A stretch of 64,000 nucleotides of DNA from assembly GCF_014750685.1 (NCBI RefSeq), contig NZ_JAAXGE010000009.1, positions 186,001 to 250,000 on the forward strand, written 5' to 3'. Below the pieces are notes generated by a model. It searched no databases. It saw only the letters and a program-made list of their open reading frames with translations, and had not been told where the DNA came from. Every line of letters begins with the position of its first letter. Position 1 is the stretch's first letter. A program made the translations under genes and the position numbers. This DNA comes from Bacteroides sp. GM023. GTDB lineage: Bacteria > Bacteroidota > Bacteroidia > Bacteroidales > Bacteroidaceae. This document shows positions 18,997 through 26,704 of the stretch, one piece after another.

Positions 18997-19066
18997 AAAA
19001 AAAGAAGGCTATCTATCCCAGACAGCCAATCTTTGTTAACCTTAAATCTAATACCATGAAAAACAC
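18997..19066 (-). ncRNA. candidate small RNA or attenuated leader with its own promoter and terminator
   Basis: On the minus strand a perfect -7 box TATCTTTG (19071-19078) is followed by an uninterrupted stretch of about 65-70 nt. It ends in a hairpin with arms near 19005-19010 and 19023-19027, flanked by AAAGA/TCTTT and a run of T (18997-19003). There is no obvious reading frame on that strand. A TATG 20 nt upstream of the -7 box can act as the -33 element. The unit could be a free small RNA or a leader whose terminator limits read-through to the permease gene 160 nt downstream. I could not check it against Rfam. Confidence 0.5.
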
Positions 19067-19085
19067 AGTGCAAAGATAAGAGGTT

Positions 19086-19103
19086 TTATGTTATACAACA
19101 TAA
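19086..19103. promoter_or_regulatory. perfect palindrome over the -33 region of the candidate small RNA
   Basis: The 18-base sequence TTATGTTATACAACATAA has 7-base perfect arms around ATAC. It covers the presumed -33 region of the minus-strand promoter at 19071-19078. That is a normal place for a repressor or a Crp/Fnr-type activator. The core TGTTATACA also occurs in front of the Crp/Fnr gene at 51099-51107. Confidence 0.4.
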
Positions 19104-19261
19104 TGTTTTGCTATAAATCTTTTGTTTGTTAACTCTAATTAACTTTGATGCTTCCGGTTTTCTGTTAATGCATCCCTGTCTAACCACGGCAAAATGCTCT
19201 TTTATCCGAATGGAAACCCGGCTCCAGCGCCTCGCTGGTCGCTGGTCACTGGTTGCTGAGG

Positions 19262-20440
19262 CTATTCTACGTAAAGAACAAGACCTTTTAGGTATTCACC
19301 TTCGGGATGGTAGATGTTTACCGGGTGGTCGGCGGGTTGAGTTAATTGGTGTAGGATGCGTACGCTGCGTCCTGACATGGCGGCTGCGGTAAATACAGCA
19401 GTGCGGAAATTATCCTTGCTTACTACTTGTGAGCAAGAGAAAGTGAACAGGATGCCGCCCGGCTTGATTTTCTCGAATGCTTTGGCATTCAATTTCCTAT
19501 ATCCTTGCAATGCATTTCGCAACGCATCTTTATGTTTTGCGAAGGCAGGCGGGTCGAGGATGATTAAGTCATACTGGTCGCCCATGCGGTCAAGATACTT
19601 GAAGGCGTCTTCGGCAAAAGCTTCGTGGCGAGGATCGCCTGGGAAGTTCAGCTCCACATTCTTATTCGTTAAATCAATAGCCTTGGCAGAACTGTCAACA
19701 GAGTGAACGAGCTTTGCACCACCGCGCATGGCATAGAATGAGAACCCGCCGGTGTAGCAGAACATATTCAATACCGAACTGTCTTTCGAATAACGTTCCA
19801 GTAAAGAGCGGTTTTCGCGCTGGTCTACAAAGAATCCCGTTTTCTGACCCTTCAGCCAGTCCACATGAAACTTCAGACCATACTCTTGTGCGATATTATC
19901 ACTGCTTCCACCTTTCAGAAAACCGTTTTCGGGGAAAAGGTCAGCTTTAAAGGGAAGTGTTGTTTCTGATTTATAATAGATATTTTCAATCTTATCACCC
20001 ATCACTTCGGATAAGGCTTCGGCGATTGCCATACGGTCTACGTGCATTCCTGCCGAATGTGCCTGCATGACAGCGGTCTTGGCATAAACATCAATTACCA
20101 ATCCGGGGAGATTATCCCCTTCGCCATGTACAAGACGATACGTGTTGTTGGTCGGATTCGTAGCGATGCCGATGCTGCAACGCATGTCATACGCTATTTC
20201 CAGTTTACGTTTCCAAAAATCGTGGTCGATAGGTTCCTGACGGAAAGAAAGTACACGTACGGCAATACTTCCGATTTGGAAATGCCCTTCGGCGATAAAT
20301 TCTTTTTTTGAGGTGTATACTTCTACTACTTCACCTTCTTCGGGTTCTCCGTCGAAACGGGAGATTGCACCGGAGAAAATCCAGGGGTGAAATCTTTTGA
20401 GAGACTCTTCTTTGCCGGGTTTGAGGTATACTTTATGCAT
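19262..20440 (-). CDS. class I SAM-dependent rRNA (cytosine) methyltransferase, RlmI-like
   Basis: A 392-residue protein with an N-terminal PUA domain (HPWIFSGAISRFDG, about 18-31), a central EEHD-type insertion, and a C-terminal Rossmann methyltransferase. Cofactor motifs are VLNMFCYTGGFSFYA (motif I, about 225-239) and the catalytic-loop LIILDPPAFAKHK (motif IV). E. coli RlmI makes m5C1962 in 23S rRNA. The same activity is likely but the modified base was not proven here. It lies between the exonuclease gene and the small-RNA-like unit. A short perfect hairpin (19224-19238) lies just after its stop. Confidence 0.88.
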   Translation of the reverse strand: MHKVYLKPGKEESLKRFHPWIFSGAISRFDGEPEEGEVVEVYTSKKEFIAEGHFQIGSIAVRVLSFRQEPIDHDFWKRKLEIAYDMRCSIGIATNPTNNTYRLVHGEGDNLPGLVIDVYAKTAVMQAHSAGMHVDRMAIAEALSEVMGDKIENIYYKSETTLPFKADLFPENGFLKGGSSDNIAQEYGLKFHVDWLKGQKTGFFVDQRENRSLLERYSKDSSVLNMFCYTGGFSFYAMRGGAKLVHSVDSSAKAIDLTNKNVELNFPGDPRHEAFAEDAFKYLDRMGDQYDLIILDPPAFAKHKDALRNALQGYRKLNAKAFEKIKPGGILFTFSCSQVVSKDNFRTAVFTAAAMSGRSVRILHQLTQPADHPVNIYHPEGEYLKGLVLYVE

Positions 20441-20477
20441 GTTTTTAGTGATTATTTTTTTAGTGATAAGTGATTAA

Positions 20478-21122
20478 TCATTTGGCGAAAGTCTGTTGAG
20501 GGCATTCTTCCTTTTCTTCGGGAGCTATTTCGTAATTGCCCGTTTGCTTCAGTTCCTGCAATAGGTTGTAGATGTTAAGGCAAGCCCAGGCGTCGGTAGC
20601 AGCATATTGCTTTTGTCCGTCGCTTAACACATCGGCTTCCCAATTGGACAGGCGTTGTGATTTGGAAATCTTTTCCTTGAACAGGATTGCGTAAATCTTT
20701 TGCAGGCTTTTGTCCTGAATGCCGAACTGACGTACATAATCTTGCAACTCAATGCAACTCTGCTGGTTGAAAGGCGCACGCTTGTGCAACATCATAAAGT
20801 CGTCTTTTAGTGAAAGACCAACTTTAATCACACCCGGATTTTCCAATAAGTCGACTAGTGGCTGTGTTAATCCGGTCATGTTGAGACGAAACAAAAAACA
20901 ACATTCCTCGGACGAAACCTGAAGGAGTGCAACTTTATGCGATTGTCCTTTGGTGAAGGAAGGGCGCGTTTCGCTATCAATACCTATCACAGGTCTGGAT
21001 TGCAGATAAGCAACTGCTTTTTCCGTTTCCGCTTCCGATTGGATAACATGGATTCGTCCCGGAAAAACAGTTTTCGGGAGTTCCTTTAATTCATCTTTAT
21101 CTATGGTTCTTCTTACAATCAT
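20478..21122 (-). CDS. 3'-5' exonuclease, DEDD/RNase D-like
   Basis: A 214-residue protein with the DnaQ-like RNase H fold exonuclease motifs: Exo I IGIDSET (Asp and Glu near 48-50), Exo II KVGLSLKDDFMML, and Exo III YAATDAWACLNIY, the DEDDy form with Tyr. It lacks the HRDC domains of full RNase D, so it may act on short RNA or DNA. Six bases separate it from the DUF5063 gene upstream, and it precedes the RlmI-like gene, which fits an RNA-processing cluster. Confidence 0.85.
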   Translation of the reverse strand: MIVRRTIDKDELKELPKTVFPGRIHVIQSEAETEKAVAYLQSRPVIGIDSETRPSFTKGQSHKVALLQVSSEECCFLFRLNMTGLTQPLVDLLENPGVIKVGLSLKDDFMMLHKRAPFNQQSCIELQDYVRQFGIQDKSLQKIYAILFKEKISKSQRLSNWEADVLSDGQKQYAATDAWACLNIYNLLQELKQTGNYEIAPEEKEECPQQTFAK

Positions 21123-21128
21123 TTTTAT

Positions 21129-21791
21129 TTATTCATCGTGGTGACAATGGCAACCGTCTTCGTGACAGTGGCAATCGTCATCGTGGCAATGGCAGTTGTC
21201 TTCTTCACAACAATTGTCGTCATCGCTTGGTTCGTAAAATCCTTCTTCATTGTCCCCTTCCTCTTCTTCTTCCTCCTGCTGGTTGTACTTCACGTCGTGG
21301 AGTGCGCGCAGTGTGTTTACCAGCTTCTGTCCCCATAACATTCCGAAGTTCTCCTGGCAAAGAGCCAATGAATCGTTCATCGTTTCGTTCAATCCCAGTT
21401 GGAAAACGAAGATAAAATCCTTGATATCCTGATAAATATCCGCCAAGTCTTCCGAAATGGACTTTTTGATAGGCTGGTCGCTATAAACCATATCTTGTAC
21501 GAATACGTCCAGGTAATCATCTTTGTCGCCCATCATTTCCGCAAGGTTGATGCGCAGAATCTCGTAGATTTCCTCTGTTACATACGTTTCGAGTACTTCA
21601 TCCCCGATAGTCTCACATTTCGGGAGCATAGATGCTTTGAGATAGAGTAGGGGAAGTATTTTCAGGGATGTATCAACGAAGTCGTTACGCTTCATGCGTT
21701 CGGCACGTTCGAGGAACGCGCAAAATTCGGCGGCTACCGTTACGAACTCAATTACATTCTTATCAAATATCGTTTGGCTTTCTTTTTCCAT
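21129..21791 (-). CDS. DUF5063 protein with metal-binding-like His/Cys tail
   Basis: A protein of about 220 residues. The helical body belongs to DUF5063, of unknown function. Its last 27 residues are exceptional: after an acidic stretch (EEEEEEGDNEE) comes a run of Cys, His, Asp and Glu built from repeats of the type D-x-C-H-C-H. This looks like a metal-binding tail for Ni, Zn or Cu. Three in-frame starts exist (TTG at 21815, ATG at 21800, ATG at 21791). A possible -7 box TACCTTTG overlaps the first, which favours 21791. The gene is followed by the exonuclease gene. Confidence 0.75.
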   Translation of the reverse strand: MEKESQTIFDKNVIEFVTVAAEFCAFLERAERMKRNDFVDTSLKILPLLYLKASMLPKCETIGDEVLETYVTEEIYEILRINLAEMMGDKDDYLDVFVQDMVYSDQPIKKSISEDLADIYQDIKDFIFVFQLGLNETMNDSLALCQENFGMLWGQKLVNTLRALHDVKYNQQEEEEEEGDNEEGFYEPSDDDNCCEEDNCHCHDDDCHCHEDGCHCHHDE

Positions 21792-21915
21792 AATCAGCAT
21801 TGATTTGAAACGCAAAGGTAAGAAAAAGGATTGAATGAGCGTAGCGCTCGTTATTTTTTTATTATTTTTGCAGCTTAGATTGTGATTCCAGTTTTATAAA
21901 AAGAATAAAAGACTC

Positions 21916-24411
21916 ATGGCAAAGAAGAAATTAGATAAGGAGACAGAACGCACTCCCTCTTCCCCAAGTAAATTTGTTGCAATATTTAAGAACGAAACCG
22001 TTCATTTTGTCATCGGACTGATGTTGGTCATCTTTTCCGTTTATTTATTGCTGGCTTTTTCCTCGTTCTTTTTCACGGGGGCAGCCGACCAAAGTATTAT
22101 CGACAGTGGAAATCCGGCTGATCTGTCGGTCGTCGATAATCATGTGAAGAACTATGCAGGCTCACGTGGAGCACAGTTGGCCAGTTATCTGATTAATGAC
22201 TGTTTCGGTATCTCTTCTTTCTTTATCCTCGTCTTTTTGGCGGTGGCGGGATTGAAGCTGATGCGTGTGCGTATCGTCCGCCTGTGGAAATGGTTTATCG
22301 GATGTACCTTATTGTTGGTTTGGTTTTCCGTATTCTTCGGATTTGCTTTTATGGATCATTATCAGGATTCTTTCATCTATTTGGGCGGTATGCATGGATA
22401 CAATGTCAGCCGATGGTTGATTTCGCAGGTAGGTGTGCCCGGAGTATGGATGATTCTGTTGATAACAGCCATCTGCTTCTTTATATATATCAGTGCACGC
22501 ACGGTTATCTGGTTGCGCAAACTCTTCGCCTTAAGTTTCCTGAAACGTAAGAAGAAAGAAGAAGAGGAAACATCTCCGGTCGGAAATGACGATCCGGAAT
22601 TTACAACTTCTCAACCGCAGGAAGTCGAATTTAATCTGAAACGGACTTATAAGCAGACGCCGCCGGCGCCTGTGATGGATATACAAGCTGAAGAACCCGA
22701 AGAAGAAGATTATCCGGTGAACCAACCGGAAGCGGAAGGGCCTTCTTCTCCATCTGATGAAAGTGAAGGAGTAACTATGGTGTTTGAGCCGACTGCTTCC
22801 AATTCAGTTCCGTCAGTACCGAAAGAAGCTGCCGAGGAAGAAGAGCCCGGCTTTCAAGTGGAGCCGGCAGCTACGGAAGAAGAATATCAGGGACCGGAAA
22901 TGGAGCCTTACAATCCGACCAAGGATTTGGAAAACTACCGGTTCCCTACTATCGACCTGATGAAACATTTCGAAAATGACGACCCGACGATTGATATGGA
23001 TGAGCAGAATGCGAATAAAGACCGTATCATCAATACATTGCGTAGCTTCGGAATTGAAATCAGCACGATTAAAGCGACCGTTGGTCCTACGGTAACTCTG
23101 TATGAGATTACACCGGAACAGGGTGTGCGTATCTCCAAGATTCGCGGATTGGAAGATGATATCGCATTAAGCCTTTCTGCTGACGGTATTCGTATTATTG
23201 CTCCTATACCAGGTAAAGGAACCATTGGTATTGAGGTGCCGAACAAAAATCCGAAAATCGTTTCCGGTCAAAGTGTTATCGGAAGTAAGAAATTCCAGGA
23301 ATCCAAATATGATTTGCCTATTGTATTGGGTAAGACGATTACAAACGAAGTCTTTATGTTCGACCTTTGTAAAATGCCGCACGTGTTGGTGGCAGGTGCA
23401 ACCGGTCAGGGTAAGTCTGTTGGGTTGAATGCGATTATTACCTCCTTATTATATAAGAAACATCCGGCTGAACTGAAGTTTGTCCTGGTTGACCCGAAGA
23501 AAGTAGAATTCAGTATCTATTCGGTAATTGAAAATCATTTCCTTGCCAAACTTCCCGACGGTGGCGAACCGATTATTACAGACGTAACCAAAGTGGTGCA
23601 AACCCTGAATTCGGTTTGTGTGGAGATGGATACCCGTTATGACCTCTTGAAGATGGCACACGTGCGTAATGTCAAGGAATATAATGAGAAATTTGTCAAC
23701 CGCCGTTTGAATCCCGAAAAAGGACATAAGTTTATGCCGTATATCGTAGTCGTTATCGACGAGTTCGGTGATTTGATTATGACGGCCGGCAAAGAAGTGG
23801 AACTCCCGATTGCCCGTATTGCCCAGTTGGCGCGTGCGGTCGGCATCCATATGATTATCGCTACACAGCGTCCGACTACGAATATCATCACGGGTACGAT
23901 TAAAGCCAACTTCCCGGCTCGTATCGCCTTCCGTGTATCTGCAATGATGGACTCCCGTACCATCCTTGACCGTCCGGGTGCAAACCGATTGATTGGTAAG
24001 GGAGATATGCTCTTCTTGCAGGGAGCCGATCCGGTACGTGTGCAGTGTGCCTTTATCGACACACCGGAAGTGGAGGAAATTACGAAATTTATTGCCCGTC
24101 AACAGAGTTATCCTACCCCGTTCTTCTTGCCCGAGTATGTGAGTGAAGATAGCAGCAGTGAAGTAGGGGATATTGATATGGGACGTCTTGACCCGCTGTT
24201 TGAAGACGCTGCGCGGTTGGTGGTTATTCATCAACAAGGTTCTACTTCATTGATTCAACGTAAATTTGCAATCGGATACAACCGTGCCGGTCGTATTATG
24301 GATCAATTGGAAAAGGCCGGTATCGTAGGTCCTACTCAAGGAAGCAAGGCGCGTGATGTTTTGTGTATCGACGACAATGACCTTGAAATGCGTTTGAACA
24401 ATTTGCAATAA
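21916..24411 (+). CDS. ftsK: DNA translocase FtsK/SpoIIIE
   Basis: An 831-residue septal DNA pump. The N-terminal third has four membrane helices (about 30-210), then an acidic Pro/Glu-rich linker (210-330). The motor domain has the Walker A GATGQGKS (about 494-501) and Walker B VVVIDEFGDLI. The C-terminal gamma winged helix (SLIQRKFAIGYNRAGRIMDQL) should read KOPS-like sequences and contact XerD. It moves chromosome termini through the closing septum. It heads a rightward run with the LolA-like gene, 19 nt downstream. A -7-like box (TATTTTTG, 21863-21870) lies upstream; its -33 partner is not evident. Confidence 0.96.
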   Translation: MAKKKLDKETERTPSSPSKFVAIFKNETVHFVIGLMLVIFSVYLLLAFSSFFFTGAADQSIIDSGNPADLSVVDNHVKNYAGSRGAQLASYLINDCFGISSFFILVFLAVAGLKLMRVRIVRLWKWFIGCTLLLVWFSVFFGFAFMDHYQDSFIYLGGMHGYNVSRWLISQVGVPGVWMILLITAICFFIYISARTVIWLRKLFALSFLKRKKKEEEETSPVGNDDPEFTTSQPQEVEFNLKRTYKQTPPAPVMDIQAEEPEEEDYPVNQPEAEGPSSPSDESEGVTMVFEPTASNSVPSVPKEAAEEEEPGFQVEPAATEEEYQGPEMEPYNPTKDLENYRFPTIDLMKHFENDDPTIDMDEQNANKDRIINTLRSFGIEISTIKATVGPTVTLYEITPEQGVRISKIRGLEDDIALSLSADGIRIIAPIPGKGTIGIEVPNKNPKIVSGQSVIGSKKFQESKYDLPIVLGKTITNEVFMFDLCKMPHVLVAGATGQGKSVGLNAIITSLLYKKHPAELKFVLVDPKKVEFSIYSVIENHFLAKLPDGGEPIITDVTKVVQTLNSVCVEMDTRYDLLKMAHVRNVKEYNEKFVNRRLNPEKGHKFMPYIVVVIDEFGDLIMTAGKEVELPIARIAQLARAVGIHMIIATQRPTTNIITGTIKANFPARIAFRVSAMMDSRTILDRPGANRLIGKGDMLFLQGADPVRVQCAFIDTPEVEEITKFIARQQSYPTPFFLPEYVSEDSSSEVGDIDMGRLDPLFEDAARLVVIHQQGSTSLIQRKFAIGYNRAGRIMDQLEKAGIVGPTQGSKARDVLCIDDNDLEMRLNNLQ

Positions 24412-24430
24412 CCGTACGTTTATTAATCAA

Positions 24431-25078
24431 ATGAGAAAGTACATTTTTAGTGTTTTAATAGCTTTACTGTCATTGCCTGTGATTGCTCAACAACAGCAGT
24501 CGCAGGCTAAAGCTGTTCTTGACAGGACGGCCGAGGCATTTCGGAAAGCAGGCGGTGTGAAAGCCGATTTTACTGTAAAGGCTGTGACGAATGGTTTGAC
24601 GGAAGGGTCAGAGAATGGAACTATCCAACTGAAAGGGGAAAAGTTCGTTTTGAAAACTACCGATATGGTGACCTGGTTTGATGGAAAAACTCAGTGGAGC
24701 TATGTGGTAAAGAATGATGAAGTGAATGTCAGCAATCCGACTCAAGAGGAATTGCAGCAGATTAATCCCTATACGTTCCTTTATATGTATCAGAAAGGAT
24801 TCTCTTACAAACTGGGAACAACGAAAACGTTTCGGGGAAAAGCGGTTTGGGAAGTCATTCTGACGGCTAAGGATAAGAAGCAGGAATTGGAACGCGTCAC
24901 TCTTTTTGTGACGAAAGATACTTATGAACCTCTGTATATTCTGCTCCAACAACGCGGCCAGCAGACACGTAATGAAATCACCGTTACGAGTTATCAGCCC
25001 CGTCAGAATTATGCGGATAGTGTTTTTACCTTTGACAGAAAGCAGTATCCAAGTGCGGAGATTATAGATTTGAGATAA
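24431..25078 (+). CDS. outer-membrane lipoprotein carrier, LolA-like
   Basis: A 215-residue periplasmic protein with a signal peptide (MRKYIFSVLIALLSLPVIA). The LolA-type half-barrel is seen in the alternating beta pattern and in segments such as KGEKFVLKTTDMVTWFDGKTQW, with a conserved central tryptophan region. LolA ferries lipoproteins from the inner to the outer membrane. The gene follows ftsK by 19 nt, as in E. coli where lolA also follows ftsK, which supports the call. Sequence similarity to E. coli LolA is expected to be low. Confidence 0.85.
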   Translation: MRKYIFSVLIALLSLPVIAQQQQSQAKAVLDRTAEAFRKAGGVKADFTVKAVTNGLTEGSENGTIQLKGEKFVLKTTDMVTWFDGKTQWSYVVKNDEVNVSNPTQEELQQINPYTFLYMYQKGFSYKLGTTKTFRGKAVWEVILTAKDKKQELERVTLFVTKDTYEPLYILLQQRGQQTRNEITVTSYQPRQNYADSVFTFDRKQYPSAEIIDLR

Positions 25079-25116
25079 AATGTTATTGAATAACAAAACA
25101 ATAAAGGTATAATAAA

Positions 25117-26067
25117 ATGGCAGAAATAGAAAAAGTTAAGTGCCTGATTATAGGCTCAGGACCTGCCGGATACACGGCAGCGATTTATGCAGGACGTGCC
25201 AACTTATGTCCGGTGCTTTATGAAGGATTACAACCCGGTGGTCAGTTGACAACGACTACGGATGTAGAGAACTTCCCCGGTTATCCGGAAGGAATCAGCG
25301 GTCCGCAGTTAATGGAAGATTTGCGTGCTCAGGCTAGTCGTTTTGGAACGGATGTACGTTTCGGTATCGCAACGGCGGCAGATCTGAGCAAGGCTCCTTA
25401 TAAGATAACGATTGACGGTGAAAAAGAAATTGAAACGGAATCATTGATTATCGCTACCGGAGCTACCGCAAAGTACTTGGGGTTGGAAGATGAAAAGAAA
25501 TATGCCGGAATGGGTGTAAGCGCTTGCGCTACTTGTGACGGATTCTTTTATCGTAAAAAAATCGTAGCTGTTGTCGGTGGTGGTGACACTGCTTGTGAAG
25601 AAGCGATTTATCTTGCGGGCTTGGCATCAAAAGTATATCTGATTGTTCGTAAGTCTTTCCTGCGTGCGTCGAAGATTATGCAGGAACGTGTGATGAAGCA
25701 TGAGAAGATTGAAGTTCTTTTCGAACATAACGCTGTAGGTTTATATGGTGACAATGGAGTAGAAGGTGTGAACCTGGTGAAACGTTGGGGTGAATCTGAC
25801 GAAGAACGTTATAGCTTGCCTATCGACGGTTTCTTCCTTGCTATTGGTCATAAACCGAATGCTGATATATTCAAAGATTATATTGATACGGACGAAGTGG
25901 GTTATATTATCACAGATGGTGATAGTCCACGTACAAAAGTGCCCGGGGTCTTTGCAGCAGGTGATGTTGCCGATCCGCATTATCGTCAGGCTATTACTGC
26001 TGCAGGAAGTGGATGTAAGGCCGCTATTGAGGCTGAACGTTATCTTTCTGCAAAAGGAGTTATCTAA
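25117..26067 (+). CDS. trxB: thioredoxin-disulfide reductase
   Basis: A 316-residue FAD enzyme that uses NADPH to reduce thioredoxin. The FAD loop GSGPAGYTA is near residue 13, the redox-active CATC is in SACATCDGFF (about 137-140), and the NADPH-binding glycine loop GGGDTACEEA follows. The FAD C-terminal motif GVFAAGDVAD is present. Length is normal. It ends a rightward run with ftsK and the LolA-like gene, followed by a strong hairpin. Confidence 0.96.
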   Translation: MAEIEKVKCLIIGSGPAGYTAAIYAGRANLCPVLYEGLQPGGQLTTTTDVENFPGYPEGISGPQLMEDLRAQASRFGTDVRFGIATAADLSKAPYKITIDGEKEIETESLIIATGATAKYLGLEDEKKYAGMGVSACATCDGFFYRKKIVAVVGGGDTACEEAIYLAGLASKVYLIVRKSFLRASKIMQERVMKHEKIEVLFEHNAVGLYGDNGVEGVNLVKRWGESDEERYSLPIDGFFLAIGHKPNADIFKDYIDTDEVGYIITDGDSPRTKVPGVFAAGDVADPHYRQAITAAGSGCKAAIEAERYLSAKGVI

Positions 26068-26143
26068 AAAGAAATCATCGGATAACTTTTCCGGTTATTA
26101 TTAAATAGAAGGAGAGTAGATTCTGAGAGTCTTCTCCTGCAAG

Positions 26144-26209
26144 AATCGCTTAAATCTTCCCTAATGAGTGTGCTTTGGCTCATGAACTTGGGGGGAGATT
26201 TAGGCGATT
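26144..26209 (+). terminator. long hairpin, possible trxB terminator
   Basis: The arms 26144-26161 and 26193-26209 pair over about 17 bases with one G-U and one mismatch. An inner perfect 5-base stem (ATGAG/CTCAT) sits within the loop. Four Ts in five bases follow. It would stop trxB transcription, but its unusual length could also mean a structured RNA. Confidence 0.5.
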
Positions 26210-26500
26210 TTATTGTAAGTCTCTTCGCTAATCGTCTTATATGTGCTTTTGTTAACCGCAGGTCGCATACTGGGAAGTATGCGGTTAGTATCCATGCAAA
26301 TTATTCTTATCCTATATTATTTTTACAAGTAAATAGAGCTTTGATGAAAAGATTGATGTGTCTAATCTCCTATTTATTAGTTTGTTTTGACTTATTATGG
26401 TTTGTTTAATCTGAATGTCTCATATTAATATTATAATTTGTATTGATAAATTATCTATGATTATCTTTGCTTCCTTCCTTGAATTTTAACATATAATTTA

Positions 26501-26530
26501 TTGCATATTTGCTTATAGTATGTATATTTG
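26501..26530 (+). promoter_or_regulatory. susC operon promoter
   Basis: The -7 box TATATTTG (26523-26530) matches TAnnTTTG exactly. An ATTG (26500-26503) lies 19 nt before it as the -33 element. The start would be near 26537, giving a leader of about 168 nt before susC. The leader contains a GCCTTG/CAAGGC hairpin (26540-26561). Confidence 0.6.
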
Positions 26531-26704
26531 TGGCGTTAAGCCTTGATAATAGGCGCAAGGCGAAAATTTTAATTAATTTCGAATGTGTTGTTGATGCTAC
26601 TGTTGGCTGTGGTGTTCTTGGTTTTTGTGTGGTTTTGGATTATTGCATGTAAATATAATAGAATATTGTTTGTTTATAACTTTTAATTTTAAATTTATTA
26701 CTTA

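Larger units (their letters stand above)
26068..26704. other. 637-nt non-coding spacer with several hairpins upstream of susC
   Basis: The only ATG-started frame here (26164-26409) is not Bacteroides-like in composition and overlaps a hairpin. Structures seen: a bulged hairpin 26110-26138; a long hairpin 26144-26209 ending in a T-rich stretch, which may terminate trxB; a bulged hairpin 26254-26286; a small hairpin 26540-26561 inside the susC leader. The susC promoter is at 26501-26530. The first 200 nt downstream of the promoter form an A+T-rich leader without a clear ribosome site. Confidence 0.65.

Noticed and set aside
21837..21849. GAGCG/CGCTC hairpin with T-run before ftsK as a terminator
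   Set aside because: It lies between two divergent genes, where nothing should terminate; the stem is only 5 bases and is likely chance or part of the promoter region.
23449..24237. 262-residue minus-strand frame inside ftsK
   Set aside because: It is a shadow of the ftsK motor domain.
26164..26409. 81-residue open frame upstream of susC
   Set aside because: It overlaps a strong hairpin, has no known motif, and contains composition unlike neighbours. I see no promoter or ribosome site for it.
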